A DNA stretch of 64,000 nucleotides from Caulobacter sp. SLTY (GCF_009905535.1 NZ_JAAALA010000006.1:97126-161125); one strand, 5' to 3'; counted from the first letter of the stretch, positions 17,142 through 26,166 are shown. The notes: generated by a model not told the origin, from the sequence alone. Program-made: numbers and translations.

Positions 17142-17310
17142 ACCCTCTCCCTCCCACCTGCTTCGCAGGCGGGCCCCTCGCTCTCCCTCGCGGGAGAGGG
17201 GCTGCTTGGACGATCCGTCCTGGATTTATGGAGTTCAGGCACGAACTTGCCACTCTCCCGCGAGGGAGAGGGAGGGGCCCGCGCCGAAGGCGTGGGAGGG
17301 AGAGGGTTTA
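17139..17310. repeat. Large imperfect palindrome (172 bp) after purT
   Basis: The sequence starts TAAACCCTCTCCCTCCCAC and ends with its reverse complement. The arms stay nearly perfect for about 57 bp (a few differences around a small internal GC hairpin and near the inner ends) and enclose about 50 bp of unrelated centre. It fills most of the 285-bp gap between purT and gap, and the first three bases are the purT stop codon. Dispersed palindromes of this kind are common in Caulobacteraceae genomes and may act as transcription terminators or be passive mobile repeats. No coding sequence is present. Confidence 0.85.
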
Positions 17311-17426
17311 CGGTCCTAGCCGATACATCCCGTAACCCCTCTTGACCCCTGCAAGGGTTGACTTCCCGGCCCCCAACCGCAAAACCCGCCGCCAATCACG
17401 AAATCGTTGGCGGGAGCCCTTCACCC

Positions 17427-18434
17427 ATGACCCTTCGCGTCGCCATCAATGGCTTTGGCCGTATCGGCCGTCTCGTCCTGCGCTCGATCGCCGAGCATGG
17501 CCGCACGGATATCGAGGTCGTGGCCATCAACGACCTGGGTCCGGTGGAGACCAACGCCCACCTGCTGCGCTACGACAGCGTCCACGGCCGCTTCCCCGGC
17601 AAGGTGACGACCGGCGAGGACTGGATCGACGTCGGCATGGGCAAGATCAAGGTCACCGCCGAGCGGGACCCTGCCAACCTGCCGCACAAGGATCTGGGCG
17701 TCGACATCGCCTTCGAGTGCACCGGCATCTTCACCAGCAAGGACAAGGCATCCGCCCACCTGACCGCCGGCGCCAAGCGCGTGCTGGTCAGCGCCCCGGC
17801 CGACAACGCCGACAAGACCATCGTCTACAAGGTCAACCACGAGACCCTGACCGCCGACGATATCGTCGTTTCCAACGGCAGCTGCACCACCAACGCCCTG
17901 GCTCCGGTGGCCAAGGTGCTGCACGACCTGTTCGGCATCGAGCGTGGCTACATGACCACCATCCATGCCTACACCGGCGACCAGCCGACCCTCGACACCA
18001 TGCACAAGGACCTCTACCGCGGCCGCGCCGCCGCCCTGAGCATGATCCCCACCTCGACCGGCGCCGCCAAGGCCCTGGGCCTGGTCCTGCCGGCCCTGAA
18101 GGGCAAGCTGGACGGCAGCTCGATCCGCGTCCCGACCCCCAACGTCTCGGTCGTCGACCTGAAGGTGGTGGCCGGCCGCGACGTCACCGTGGAAGAGATC
18201 AACGCCGCCCTGCAGGCCGCGGCCGACGGCCCGATGTCGGGCGTGCTGGACGTGACCACCGATCCGGTCGTCTCCACCGATCTCAACCACATCGCCGCCA
18301 GCTCCACCGCCGCCCTGCCCCAGACGCAGGTCGTCGACGGCAAGCTGGCCCGGGTGCTGACCTGGTACGACAACGAATGGGGCTTCGCGACGCGGATGAG
18401 CGACACCGCCCTGGTGATGGCGAAGTTCCTGTAA
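17427..18434 (+). CDS. gap: Type I glyceraldehyde-3-phosphate dehydrogenase
   Basis: A 335-residue protein with the NAD-binding INGFGRIGR at the N-terminus and the catalytic SCTTN (C153) in the usual position. Catalyses the NAD-dependent oxidation and phosphorylation of glyceraldehyde 3-phosphate in glycolysis. The start at 17427 (MTLRVAINGFG) fits the family; the longer frame from 17358 crosses non-conserved leader sequence. pgk follows on the same strand after a 164-bp gap that holds a palindromic repeat, so the classical gap-pgk pair is split by an insert. Confidence 0.96.
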   Translation: MTLRVAINGFGRIGRLVLRSIAEHGRTDIEVVAINDLGPVETNAHLLRYDSVHGRFPGKVTTGEDWIDVGMGKIKVTAERDPANLPHKDLGVDIAFECTGIFTSKDKASAHLTAGAKRVLVSAPADNADKTIVYKVNHETLTADDIVVSNGSCTTNALAPVAKVLHDLFGIERGYMTTIHAYTGDQPTLDTMHKDLYRGRAAALSMIPTSTGAAKALGLVLPALKGKLDGSSIRVPTPNVSVVDLKVVAGRDVTVEEINAALQAAADGPMSGVLDVTTDPVVSTDLNHIAASSTAALPQTQVVDGKLARVLTWYDNEWGFATRMSDTALVMAKFL

Positions 18435-18447
18435 ACCCTGCCACCTC

Positions 18448-18573
18448 CGTCATCCCGGACAGCCCGAACGGCTCATCCGGGACCCAGGGGGTGCGTGATC
18501 TCGCTGTATCAACCGCCCGTGCGGTGGTCCTGGGTCCCGGCTCTCCGCGCTTCGCGCTGCGGCCGGGATGACG
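18448..18573. repeat. Dispersed palindromic repeat, family A, copy 1 (gap-pgk)
   Basis: A 126-bp element bounded by CGTCATCCCGG and CCGGGATGACG. Inside, CCGGGACCCAGGG and CCTGGGTCCCGG form a second palindromic pair. The core CCAGGGGGTGCGTGATCTCG occurs as its reverse complement in the copy inside tilS (about 37112-37252). The same 20 bases in opposite orientation show that these are two copies of one element. It lies wholly in the gap-pgk intergenic region. Confidence 0.88.
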
Positions 18574-18598
18574 GGGATAGTTAGAACGGACGTAGCCC

Positions 18599-19789
18599 AT
18601 GCCCTTCCGCTCCCTCGAAACCGCCGACCTCGCCGGCAAGCGCGTCCTGGTCCGGGTCGATCTCAACGTGCCGATGGCCGACGGGGCGATCACCGACGAC
18701 ACCCGCCTGCGAGCCGTGCTGCCGACCATCCGCTACCTGAGCACCCAGGGCGCCAAGACCATCCTGCTGGCCCACTTCGACCGGCCCAAGGGCAAGCGCG
18801 TGCCGGAGATGAGCCTCAAGCCCGTGGTCGCGCCGCTGGCCGACCTGCTGGAGCAGGAAGTGTTCTTCTCGGACGACTGCATCGGCGCCGACGCCGCCAA
18901 GGTCGTGGGCAGCCTGGAGAACGGCGGCGTCGCCCTGCTGGAAAACCTGCGCTTCCATCCGGGTGAAGAGAAGAACGACCCCGCCTTCGCCGCCGAGCTC
19001 GCCACCCTGGGCGACCTCTACGTCAACGACGCCTTCAGCGCCGCTCACCGCGCCCACGCCTCCACCGAAGGCGTCGCACGCCTGCTGCCGGCCTATCCGG
19101 GCCTCTCCATGCAGCGCGAACTGGAAGCCCTCGATGCGGCGCTCGGCTCGCCCAAGCGCCCGGTCATGGGCATCGTCGGCGGCGCCAAGGTCTCGACCAA
19201 GCTCGACCTTCTGAACAACCTCGTCAGCAAGCTGCAATACCTGGCCATCGGCGGCGGCATGGCCAACACCTTCCTGGCCGCCCAGGGCATCGATGTCGGC
19301 GCCAGCCTCTGCGAGCACGACCTCGGCGACACCGCCCGCGAGATCCTGGAATCGGCCAAGACGGCCGGCTGCGAAATCCTCCTCCCCGTCGACGTGGTGA
19401 CCGCCACCGAGTTCAAGGCGAACGCCGCCCACAAGACCCAGGGCCTCGACAAGATCGCCGCCGACGACCGCATCCTCGACGCGGGCCCCGAGACGACCAA
19501 GCGCCTGCTGGCCGCCATGGACGCCTCCGCCACCCTGATCTGGAACGGACCCCTCGGCGTCTTCGAACTTCCCCCCTTCGACGCCGCCACGGTCGCGGCC
19601 GCGAAGCATGCTGCGAAGCTGGCGACCGAAGGCAAGCTGGTCGCCGTGGCGGGCGGCGGCGACACCGTCTCGGCCCTCAACCACGCCGGCGTGGCCGCTG
19701 AAATGACCTTCGTCTCGACCGCCGGCGGCGCCTTCCTCGAATGGATGGAAGGCAAGGACCTGCCGGGCGTTCAAGCGCTGGAAGTCTAA
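18599..19789 (+). CDS. pgk: Phosphoglycerate kinase
   Basis: A 396-residue protein of normal length. The N-terminal [11 protein letters not shown], the [10 protein letters not shown] loop and the C-terminal nucleotide-binding region [12 protein letters not shown] are family hallmarks. It makes ATP and 3-phosphoglycerate from 1,3-bisphosphoglycerate in glycolysis. It follows gap in the usual order. Downstream lies a 175-bp repeat rather than a clear terminator. Confidence 0.96.
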   Translation: MPFRSLETADLAGKRVLVRVDLNVPMADGAITDDTRLRAVLPTIRYLSTQGAKTILLAHFDRPKGKRVPEMSLKPVVAPLADLLEQEVFFSDDCIGADAAKVVGSLENGGVALLENLRFHPGEEKNDPAFAAELATLGDLYVNDAFSAAHRAHASTEGVARLLPAYPGLSMQRELEALDAALGSPKRPVMGIVGGAKVSTKLDLLNNLVSKLQYLAIGGGMANTFLAAQGIDVGASLCEHDLGDTAREILESAKTAGCEILLPVDVVTATEFKANAAHKTQGLDKIAADDRILDAGPETTKRLLAAMDASATLIWNGPLGVFELPPFDAATVAAAKHAAKLATEGKLVAVAGGGDTVSALNHAGVAAEMTFVSTAGGAFLEWMEGKDLPGVQALEV

Positions 19790-19808
19790 GGATAGAGTAG
19801 CCGATCAT

Positions 19809-19983
19809 CGCTCTCCCCCACATCGTGGGGGAGTGGCTTTGGCGAGCGCTGCAAGCGAGCCAAACCGAGGGGGTTCCACCGCCGGTTCAGAAGGAACCTC
19901 TCCAACCGCCGGCGCTGCCCCGCCTCCTGGTCCGTCGCGCACGCTCCGAACCGTCCTCCGCCCCCTCGCGGGGGCGGAGAGCG
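19809..19983. repeat. Dispersed palindromic repeat, family C, copy 1
   Basis: A 175-bp element bounded by CGCTCTCCCCCAC and GGGGGCGGAGAGCG. A near-identical copy lies at 50491-50668 in reverse orientation. Shared blocks include GGCGAGCGCTGCAAGCGAGC and CGCCGGCGCTGCCCCGCCTC. Both ends can fold into short GC hairpins (CTCCCCCACATCGTGGGGGAG). It occupies the 278-bp gap between pgk and the VOC gene; no coding sequence is seen. Confidence 0.88.
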
Positions 19984-20067
19984 ACTTGCCCCTGGCCCCA
20001 TCTTCCTGCATCCCTTTTGCGAACGGACGCCAAGCAACTCGCGCCGTCACAAGGGGAAGAAACCACA

Positions 20068-20445
20068 ATGTTCTCGCACGTCATGGTCGGCACCAACGAC
20101 CTCCAGAAGTCCAAGGTCTTCTACGACAAGATCATGGGCACGCTCGGCATCGGCCCGTCGTTCGTCGATGGCCACCGAATGTTCTACATGAGCCCCAAGG
20201 GCGCCTTCGCGGTCTCGCAGCCGATCGACGGCCAGCCGGCCTGCCACGCCAACGGCGGCACCATCGGTTTCGCCTGCGACTCCCCCGAACAGGTCAAGGC
20301 CTGGCATGACGCCGGCGTCGAGGCCGGCGGCACGTCCATCGAAGACCCGCCCGGTGAGCGGATCAGCAACCTCGGCAAGATGCACCTCGCCTACCTACGC
20401 GACCCCGACGGCAACAAGCTGTGCGCCATGCACCGCCCCGCCTGA
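20068..20445 (+). CDS. VOC (glyoxalase/bleomycin resistance) family protein
   Basis: A 125-residue protein with the paired beta-alpha-beta-beta-beta units of the VOC fold (FSHVMVGTNDLQKSKVFYD at the start and LAYLRDPDGNKL near the end). Members are metal-dependent lyases, dioxygenases or binding proteins. The start at 20068 is preceded by AAGGGGAAG; the frame that extends upstream runs through the repeat. A GFA family gene follows after 40 bases. The substrate is unknown. Confidence 0.85.
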   Translation: MFSHVMVGTNDLQKSKVFYDKIMGTLGIGPSFVDGHRMFYMSPKGAFAVSQPIDGQPACHANGGTIGFACDSPEQVKAWHDAGVEAGGTSIEDPPGERISNLGKMHLAYLRDPDGNKLCAMHRPA

Positions 20446-20485
20446 CTTTAAGGAGCGGCGCCGGCCAGCCCGGCGCCGACACCCC

Positions 20486-20872
20486 ATGCATACCGGCTCC
20501 TGCCTCTGCGGCGCGGTCCGCTTTTCGACCACCGCCGGCATCGACCACTCCGACGCCTGCCACTGCACGATGTGCCGCAAGGCGTCCGGCCACTTCTGGG
20601 CCTCGGCCGACGTGCCGAAGGAGACCTTGACCATCGAGGGCGAGGACGCCCTCCGCTGGTACGCCTCCTCGCCGAAGGTCCGCCGCGGCTTCTGCGCAAC
20701 CTGCGGCTCGCAACTGTTCTGGGACCCCATCCACGGCAAGCGCATCGCCTTCGCCATGGGCGCCCTCGACAAGCCGACCGGCCTGAAGCTCAGCAAGCAC
20801 ATCTTCGTCGCCGACAAGGGTGACTACTACGAGATCGCCGACGGCCTGCCGCAGGAGGCCGCGCCGCCCTAG
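20486..20872 (+). CDS. GFA family (glutathione-dependent formaldehyde-activating-like) protein
   Basis: A 128-residue protein with the Cys4-type zinc site of the GFA/CENP-V fold: GSCLCG (residues 5-9), HCTMCRK and GFCATCGS. The family prototype was reported to help form S-hydroxymethylglutathione, but most members have no known substrate. The TAG stop at 20870-20872 is formed by the CTAG end of the adjacent repeat. It probably shares a transcript with the VOC gene. Confidence 0.88.
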   Translation: MHTGSCLCGAVRFSTTAGIDHSDACHCTMCRKASGHFWASADVPKETLTIEGEDALRWYASSPKVRRGFCATCGSQLFWDPIHGKRIAFAMGALDKPTGLKLSKHIFVADKGDYYEIADGLPQEAAPP

Positions 20873-20972
20873 AGCGCGTTCCGATCAGTGGGAACCGGTA
20901 ATCGGATCAAACACGCGATCAGCAAGACCCTAGAGCGGCGCGATGTGATTCCATCAGATCGCGGCGCTCTAG
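20869..20972. repeat. Composite palindromic repeat with CTAGAGCGC ends
   Basis: This 104-bp segment begins CTAGAGCGC and ends GCGCTCTAG, a 9-bp perfect terminal inverted repeat. The second part (20930-20972) is itself a hairpin with 15-bp arms and one mismatch. The first part contains the CGTTCCGATCAG...ATCGGATCAAACACG pattern widely dispersed in alphaproteobacterial genomes. The two ends supply the TAG stop codons of the convergent GFA and secreted-protein genes. Confidence 0.85.
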
Positions 20973-21439
20973 TCGGCCTCGGCCATGTACTCGCGCACGG
21001 CGGATACCAGGTCCGCCGTCGGGATCGAGGCCACCTGATCCGGATCGCGGGAGGCGGGGTCGCAGACCGTCTGGACCATCGTCCCGCCATAGGTGCCCGG
21101 CTTGTTCGCCGCCCAGGGCATCTGGGTGTCGGATCGCGCCAGAACGCGGCCATCCTCAGCGAAGGTGGTCATGCCGACCCGCCGGCTCTCCAGGGCCTCA
21201 CAGCGGAATTCTTCCAGCACCTCGATGTGACCGACGGTCTCGCCCGATTGTCCAGCTGCGTCCGCCACCACCCAGACGAACTTGACTCGCGTCACCGCGC
21301 CTTCGCTGACCACAGAGGACAGGTCGAGAAGGATGACCTGCTCGGACTCGATGGTGATCGGATAGAAATCCCCCGCCAGCGCCGGCCCCGTCACCGCCAG
21401 TCCGGCGACCAACGCCGCCGCCATAACCGCCTTTTGCAT
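20969..21439 (-). CDS. Secreted protein, surface-adhesin E-like
   Basis: A 156-residue protein with a signal peptide (about residues 1-22, AxA cleavage). Two Cys (near residues 80 and 125, in EEFRCEAL and VQTVCDP) may form a disulfide. The pattern of a short beta-rich domain with these cysteines resembles the surface-adhesin E-like family (PF16747), but I cannot confirm this. Its stop codon lies in the palindromic repeat, so the natural C-terminus may have been set by the insertion. Function unknown. Confidence 0.55.
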   Translation of the reverse strand: MQKAVMAAALVAGLAVTGPALAGDFYPITIESEQVILLDLSSVVSEGAVTRVKFVWVVADAAGQSGETVGHIEVLEEFRCEALESRRVGMTTFAEDGRVLARSDTQMPWAANKPGTYGGTMVQTVCDPASRDPDQVASIPTADLVSAVREYMAEAD

Positions 21440-21546
21440 CGTCTTCTCCCCGCTCTGGCCGGCACTCTAAGGCCGAACCGCGTCGTCCGCTCCTGCCAAT
21501 CGCCAGCCTGAGATTCTTAACCCGAACTTAGACGCGAGAGCTCAAG

Positions 21547-22353
21547 ATGCGTCGGAACCGGGAGCGCATTTTGGACGGCTGGAACATTCTGCTCGGGGCG
21601 ATCCTGGCCGCCTACGCCCTGCCCTACATCCTGGCCGCCATCTTTGCCGTGACCTGCATCGGCTTCGCGATCAAGGCGGCCAACAGGCAGAATTTCGTCC
21701 TGTCGATCCTGCTCTTCGTCGTGGCATTCACCCCGGCGCTGATCCCGCCGGCTATCGAGCTGGGCAAGCGGACCCGCGCAGAGACCCGGACGGAGCAGAT
21801 CGCCGGGCTGAAGCGGGCTCGTATCGACGGGACGCCACCGCGCGCCCTGGTCGCCCGTGGCGGTATCGGCTGGCCTCACGCCTTCCGACTAATGGCCCTG
21901 GGCGCCTTCACCGAAGTCCACCAGATCGGCCGGCGCGGTGACCACATCGTCTTGCGGCTAAACTCGACCACCCAGTGCAACGCCCTAGCGGCCGCGACCC
22001 GCAACGCCTTCGACCGGGGCGCCTTGAAAGAGGCTGAGCTGACGCGGGACATGGAGGACTGCCTGCGGGAAACCTCCGGCAGCGGCGCGGAGGAGGGCCT
22101 GCCGGACCACGCCATCATCCTGCTGGTGGACCACGAGTCTGCGCTAAAGCCCTCCAACAGCCTAAAGTCCAACAGCGTCTTCGAACTGCGCCTCAAGACC
22201 CCCTCCCAAGACGCCCTGCTCGACTATTGGGAAGCGCCCGACGCGGCGGCCGAGCCGCCGCCGCTGTTCAACCGCAAGCCCTACGTGCCCAGGCCTGAAC
22301 TCGACATCGTCGCCTTCATCCTGGACGCCACCCGGCCGCCACGCCAATCTTGA
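21547..22353 (+). CDS. Membrane protein of unknown function
   Basis: A 268-residue protein with two predicted membrane segments near the N-terminus (about 13-40 and 49-72) and a soluble C-terminal part of about 190 residues. I do not recognise its family. The soluble domain has two Cys (TTQCNAL, DCLRE) about 36 residues apart and would face the periplasm if the N-terminus is cytoplasmic. It is divergent from the adhesin-E-like gene and precedes the aldolase gene by 91 bases. The start at ATG 21547 is the first available. Confidence 0.6.
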   Translation: MRRNRERILDGWNILLGAILAAYALPYILAAIFAVTCIGFAIKAANRQNFVLSILLFVVAFTPALIPPAIELGKRTRAETRTEQIAGLKRARIDGTPPRALVARGGIGWPHAFRLMALGAFTEVHQIGRRGDHIVLRLNSTTQCNALAAATRNAFDRGALKEAELTRDMEDCLRETSGSGAEEGLPDHAIILLVDHESALKPSNSLKSNSVFELRLKTPSQDALLDYWEAPDAAAEPPPLFNRKPYVPRPELDIVAFILDATRPPRQS

Positions 22354-22444
22354 TCACGCCCCCGTGACAGCCGGGGGTGACTCCGCGCACGCTCGCGGCT
22401 AAACCCGACCCACAAAATCAGAACACGCCCGCAAGGAGTTCCCC

Positions 22445-23530
22445 GTGGCCCGCATCACCCTGCGCCAGTTGCTCGACCACGCCGCCGAGCACGACTACGG
22501 CCTGCCCGCCTTCAACATCAACAACATGGAACAGGGCCTGGCGATCATGGAGGCGGCCGACGCCGTCGACGCGCCGGTCATCATCCAGGCCAGCCGCGGC
22601 GCCCGCAGCTACGCCAACGACATCATGCTGGCCCGGCTGATCGACGCCTTGGTCGAGATCTATCCGCACATCCCCGTCTGCATGCACCAGGACCACGGCA
22701 ACGGCCCGGCCACCTGCGCCACCGCCATCCAGTACGGCTTCACCAGCGTGATGATGGACGGCAGCCTGGAAGAGGACGGCAAGACCCCGGCCAGCTACGA
22801 GTACAACGTCGATGTCACCCGCCGGGTGACCGAGATGGCCCACAGCTGCGGGGTCTCCGTAGAGGGCGAGCTGGGCGTGCTGGGCAGCCTGGAGACCGGC
22901 ATGGGCGAGGCCGAGGACGGCCACGGCTTCGAGGGCAAGCTGGACCATTCGGCCCTGCTGACCGACCCGGACCAGGCCGTGGACTTCGTCAAGAAGACCC
23001 AGGTCGACGCCCTCGCCATCGCCATGGGCACCAGCCATGGCGCCTACAAGTTCAGCCGCCAGCCCGATGGCGCGGTGCTGGCCATGAACGTCATCGAGGA
23101 AATCCACCGCCGCCTGCCCAACACCCACCTGGTGATGCATGGCTCCTCCTCGGTCCCGAAGGACCTGCAGGAGATCATCAACGCCTATGGCGGCGAGATG
23201 CCGGAGACCTGGGGCGTGCCGGTGGAAGAGATTCAGCGCGGCATCAAGCACGGCGTGCGCAAGATCAACATCGACACCGACAACCGCATGGCCATGACCG
23301 GCGCCATCCGCAAGGTGATGGCCATGAAGCCCGGCGAGTTCGACCCGCGCGCCTATCTGAAGCCCGCCAAGGAAGCCATGCGCAAGATCTGCCAGCAGCG
23401 CTTCGAAGAGTTCGGCGCCGAGGGCTGGGCCGGCAAGATCAAGCCGCTCAGCACCGCGGCGATGGCCAAGCGCTACGAAAGCGGCGAACTGACCATCAAG
23501 ATCGACAAGACGCTGCAGGCGGCGGAGTAG
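22445..23530 (+). CDS. fba: Class II fructose-bisphosphate aldolase
   Basis: A 361-residue zinc-dependent aldolase with the metal and active-site segments [16 protein letters not shown] and VMHGSSSVP. Splits fructose 1,6-bisphosphate to dihydroxyacetone phosphate and glyceraldehyde 3-phosphate. The start is GTG 22445, preceded by AAGGAG 6 bases upstream. The length and the Calvin-cycle-type sequence (subfamily with GEXEDG) fit the form common in Alphaproteobacteria. It completes the glycolytic gene group of tkt, gap and pgk. Confidence 0.95.
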   Translation: MARITLRQLLDHAAEHDYGLPAFNINNMEQGLAIMEAADAVDAPVIIQASRGARSYANDIMLARLIDALVEIYPHIPVCMHQDHGNGPATCATAIQYGFTSVMMDGSLEEDGKTPASYEYNVDVTRRVTEMAHSCGVSVEGELGVLGSLETGMGEAEDGHGFEGKLDHSALLTDPDQAVDFVKKTQVDALAIAMGTSHGAYKFSRQPDGAVLAMNVIEEIHRRLPNTHLVMHGSSSVPKDLQEIINAYGGEMPETWGVPVEEIQRGIKHGVRKINIDTDNRMAMTGAIRKVMAMKPGEFDPRAYLKPAKEAMRKICQQRFEEFGAEGWAGKIKPLSTAAMAKRYESGELTIKIDKTLQAAE

Positions 23531-23548
23531 GCGTTCGAAGACCGACGA

Positions 23549-23574
23549 CCTCCCTCCCATTTCCGGGAGAGAGG
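23549..23574 (+). terminator. Hairpin after fba, possible terminator
   Basis: CCTCCCTCCC and GGGAGAGAGG form 10-bp arms with one mismatch around ATTTCC, 18 bases after the fba stop. No clear T-tract follows, so terminator function is uncertain. Confidence 0.35.
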
Positions 23575-23588
23575 TGTAGCCTTCGTCC

Positions 23589-24395
23589 ATGCGCCTCGCC
23601 GTCCTAGCCTTCGTCGGAAGCCTTCTCGCCGCGCCCGCGCTCGCTCAGGCTCCAGTCGACAAGACAGCCGCCCAGGTCCTGGCCGGCGGCGCGGCGCTTG
23701 AAGGCCGCACGGTCCGCATCCGGGGCTTCGTCGACCAGTGCAGCCGGCAGGCCTGCTATGTCTGCGACAGCCTCACGCCAACACCGTCCAGCTGCCTCAG
23801 CCTATTCCGCTGGCGCGGCGCCTATACGGTGGAGGCCGACGAGGACGGCTTTGTTCGGGAACAGGACGCGCTCAACACCTTGCACCGCTTCAGCGAGGTC
23901 GTGCTGACCGGTCAGGTCGACATTTGGGGAGATGACGACGAACAGGACTATCAGCGCGCCGTTTCCGAGATGGTCCAAGCCGAAAGCCGCATCGTTACCT
24001 GCGGCGGGGACCGCGTCTGTCATCGGCGCCGGAGCGGGCCTTGGCTCGACCAGATTTCGGTTGAGAGAACCTTGGGTCGTCGCTCGGCGCTGGATGGTCT
24101 CATCACCGATCAGCGCCCCCTGAACCCCGCTCCGCCGAGCGCGGACGCAGCCCTTCGGGAAGCTTTCGCCGCGCGGAACAACGGCCCGCTGACCGTCACC
24201 GACGCCGCCACGTATGTCGACAACCTCGAAAACCCCAACTTCGGTTGGCTGTGCGTAGATCCCTCCGGTCGTAGGCCCGACCGCTGGCCAACCTTGACCG
24301 CGCACCTTTTGCCCAGCCCGTCCAACCCGTACCGCTGCTTCGCGGCGGGTCGAGATGGGGAGCGCTGGATCTTCTACTGGTGGAACGAGCTGTAG
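23589..24395 (+). CDS. Secreted protein of unknown function
   Basis: A 268-residue protein with a signal peptide (residues 1-19, ALA-QA). I do not recognise the family. The region after the signal (EGRTVRIRGFVDQCSRQACYVCDS) looks like a small OB-like beta strand pattern with three Cys, and further Cys pairs follow (SSCLS, VTCGGDRVCHRR, WLCVD, YRCFA). The many Cys and a periplasmic signal point to a disulfide-rich envelope protein. It ends 14 bases before the convergent MFS gene. Confidence 0.55.
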   Translation: MRLAVLAFVGSLLAAPALAQAPVDKTAAQVLAGGAALEGRTVRIRGFVDQCSRQACYVCDSLTPTPSSCLSLFRWRGAYTVEADEDGFVREQDALNTLHRFSEVVLTGQVDIWGDDDEQDYQRAVSEMVQAESRIVTCGGDRVCHRRRSGPWLDQISVERTLGRRSALDGLITDQRPLNPAPPSADAALREAFAARNNGPLTVTDAATYVDNLENPNFGWLCVDPSGRRPDRWPTLTAHLLPSPSNPYRCFAAGRDGERWIFYWWNEL

Positions 24396-24409
24396 GTCGC
24401 ACTCCGGAT

Positions 24410-26053
24410 TTAGGCCTCGATGTCCGCGCCCTTCATCTCGCGCACGAACAGCCAGCCGATCACCGCCGTCGCGGCGGCCACCACCACCGGATACCAGAGG
24501 CCGAAGTAGATGTTGCCCGTGGCGGCGACCATGGCGAAGGCCGTGGTCGGCAGGAAGCCGCCGAACCAGCCGTTGCCGATGTGATAGGGCAGGCTCATCG
24601 AGGTGTAGCGGATGCGGGCCGGGAACATCTCCACCAGCGCCGCCGCGATCGGCCCGTAGACCATGGTCACCAGCAGCACGAGCGCGAACAGGATGGCCAC
24701 CACCAGCGGCTTGTCGACCTTGGCCGCTTCGGCCTTGGCCGGATAGCCGGCGGCTGCCAACGCCGCGCCGAGGTCCTTGCGCCAGACCGTCTGGGCCTCG
24801 GCGAAGGCCTTCCCCGACATGCCCGCGCCCTCGAACGATGCCACCTTCACCGTCCCGATCTCGACCACCGCGAGACTCCCGGCCGGGGCGGCGACGTTCT
24901 CATAGCTCACCCCCGCCGAGGCCAAGGCTGACTTGGCCACGTCGCAACTGCGGGTGAAGGCGGTCTTGCCCACCGGATCGAACTGGAAACTGCAGGCCGC
25001 CGGATCGGCGATCACCCGCACCGGGGCGCTGGCGCTCGCCGCCGCCAGGGCCGGGTTGGCCGCCACGGTCAGGGCCTTGAACAGCGGAAAGAAGCTCAAC
25101 GCCGCGATCAGACAGCCGGCCAGGATGATCGGCTTTCGCCCCACCTTGTCCGACAGCCAGCCGAAAACGATGAAGAACGGCGTCCCCAAGAGCAGCGCGA
25201 TGGCCACCAACGTGTTGGCCGTCGGCCCGTCCACTTTCAAGGTCTTCTCCAGGAAGAACAGGGCGTAGAATTGGCCCGTGTACCAGACCACCGCCTGGCC
25301 GGCGGTCAGCCCAACCAGCGCCAGGATCACCAGCTTCAAGTTCCTGCCGTCCGCGAACGCCTCACTTAGCGGCTTCTTCGCCGCTCGGCCCTCCTCGACC
25401 ATCTTCTGGAACACCGGGCTCTCGCCCAGCTTCAGCCGGATCCACAGGCTCACGCCCAAGAGCAGGATCGAGGCCAGAAACGGGATCCGCCAGCCCCAGT
25501 CGGCGAAGGCGTCCTCGCCCGTCTGGCCTCGTACCCCGAGAATGACGATCAGCGACAGGAACAGCCCGAGCGTCGCGGTGGTCTGGATGAAGCTGGTATA
25601 CAGGCCTCGCTTCCCCGGCGGCGCATGCTCGGCCACATAGGTCGCCGCCCCGCCGTACTCCCCGCCGAGCGCCAACCCCTGCAACAGCCGCATCGCCACC
25701 AGCAGGATCGGCGCCGCCACCCCGATGGTGTCGTATCCCGGCAGCAGCCCGACCACGAAGGTCGAGCCGCCCATCAGCAGCATGGTCACCAGGAAGGTGT
25801 TCTTCCGCCCCCACAGGTCGCCCAGCCGCCCGAACACCACCGCCCCGAACGGCCGCACGAAGAACCCCGCCGCGAAGGCCAGCAGGGCGAAGATATAGCC
25901 AGTGGTCTCGTTCACCCCGCTGAAGAAATGCTTGGAGATGAACCCGGCCAGCGAGCCGTACAGATAGAAATCGTACCACTCGAAGATGGTCCCGGCCGAC
26001 GCCCCGCCGATCACCGTCAGATGGCCGCCTTTGCGGACCTCGTCCTGGCTCAT
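24410..26053 (-). CDS. MHS-family MFS transporter with large extracytoplasmic insert
   Basis: A 547-residue transporter of the metabolite:H+ symporter type. The MFS signature GRLGDLWGRKN follows TM2, RLLQGLALGGEYGGA is in TM4, and GWLSDKVGRKP is the second-half counterpart. Normal members have about 430 residues. The excess is a roughly 115-residue segment between about TM9 and TM10 (residues 335-450) with two Cys (ACSF and SCDV) that should lie in the periplasm. Substrates of this family include dicarboxylates, proline/betaine and shikimate; this one is not predictable. It is convergent with the preceding gene. Confidence 0.85.
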   Translation of the reverse strand: MSQDEVRKGGHLTVIGGASAGTIFEWYDFYLYGSLAGFISKHFFSGVNETTGYIFALLAFAAGFFVRPFGAVVFGRLGDLWGRKNTFLVTMLLMGGSTFVVGLLPGYDTIGVAAPILLVAMRLLQGLALGGEYGGAATYVAEHAPPGKRGLYTSFIQTTATLGLFLSLIVILGVRGQTGEDAFADWGWRIPFLASILLLGVSLWIRLKLGESPVFQKMVEEGRAAKKPLSEAFADGRNLKLVILALVGLTAGQAVVWYTGQFYALFFLEKTLKVDGPTANTLVAIALLLGTPFFIVFGWLSDKVGRKPIILAGCLIAALSFFPLFKALTVAANPALAAASASAPVRVIADPAACSFQFDPVGKTAFTRSCDVAKSALASAGVSYENVAAPAGSLAVVEIGTVKVASFEGAGMSGKAFAEAQTVWRKDLGAALAAAGYPAKAEAAKVDKPLVVAILFALVLLVTMVYGPIAAALVEMFPARIRYTSMSLPYHIGNGWFGGFLPTTAFAMVAATGNIYFGLWYPVVVAAATAVIGWLFVREMKGADIEA

Positions 26054-26166
26054 CCCCGCCTCCCATTGTTTGCGGCAGGCTAGACTGAATCCGCGCCCGG
26101 ATGACAGAGCCGCCGCCGGACGCTAGAACGCCGCTCCCGAATTCACGTCCAGACAGAAGACCGACC

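Noticed and set aside
20486..22353. Possible small mobile element around the CTAG repeat
   Set aside because: No transposase, integrase or target duplication is present; the element is a short non-coding palindrome only.
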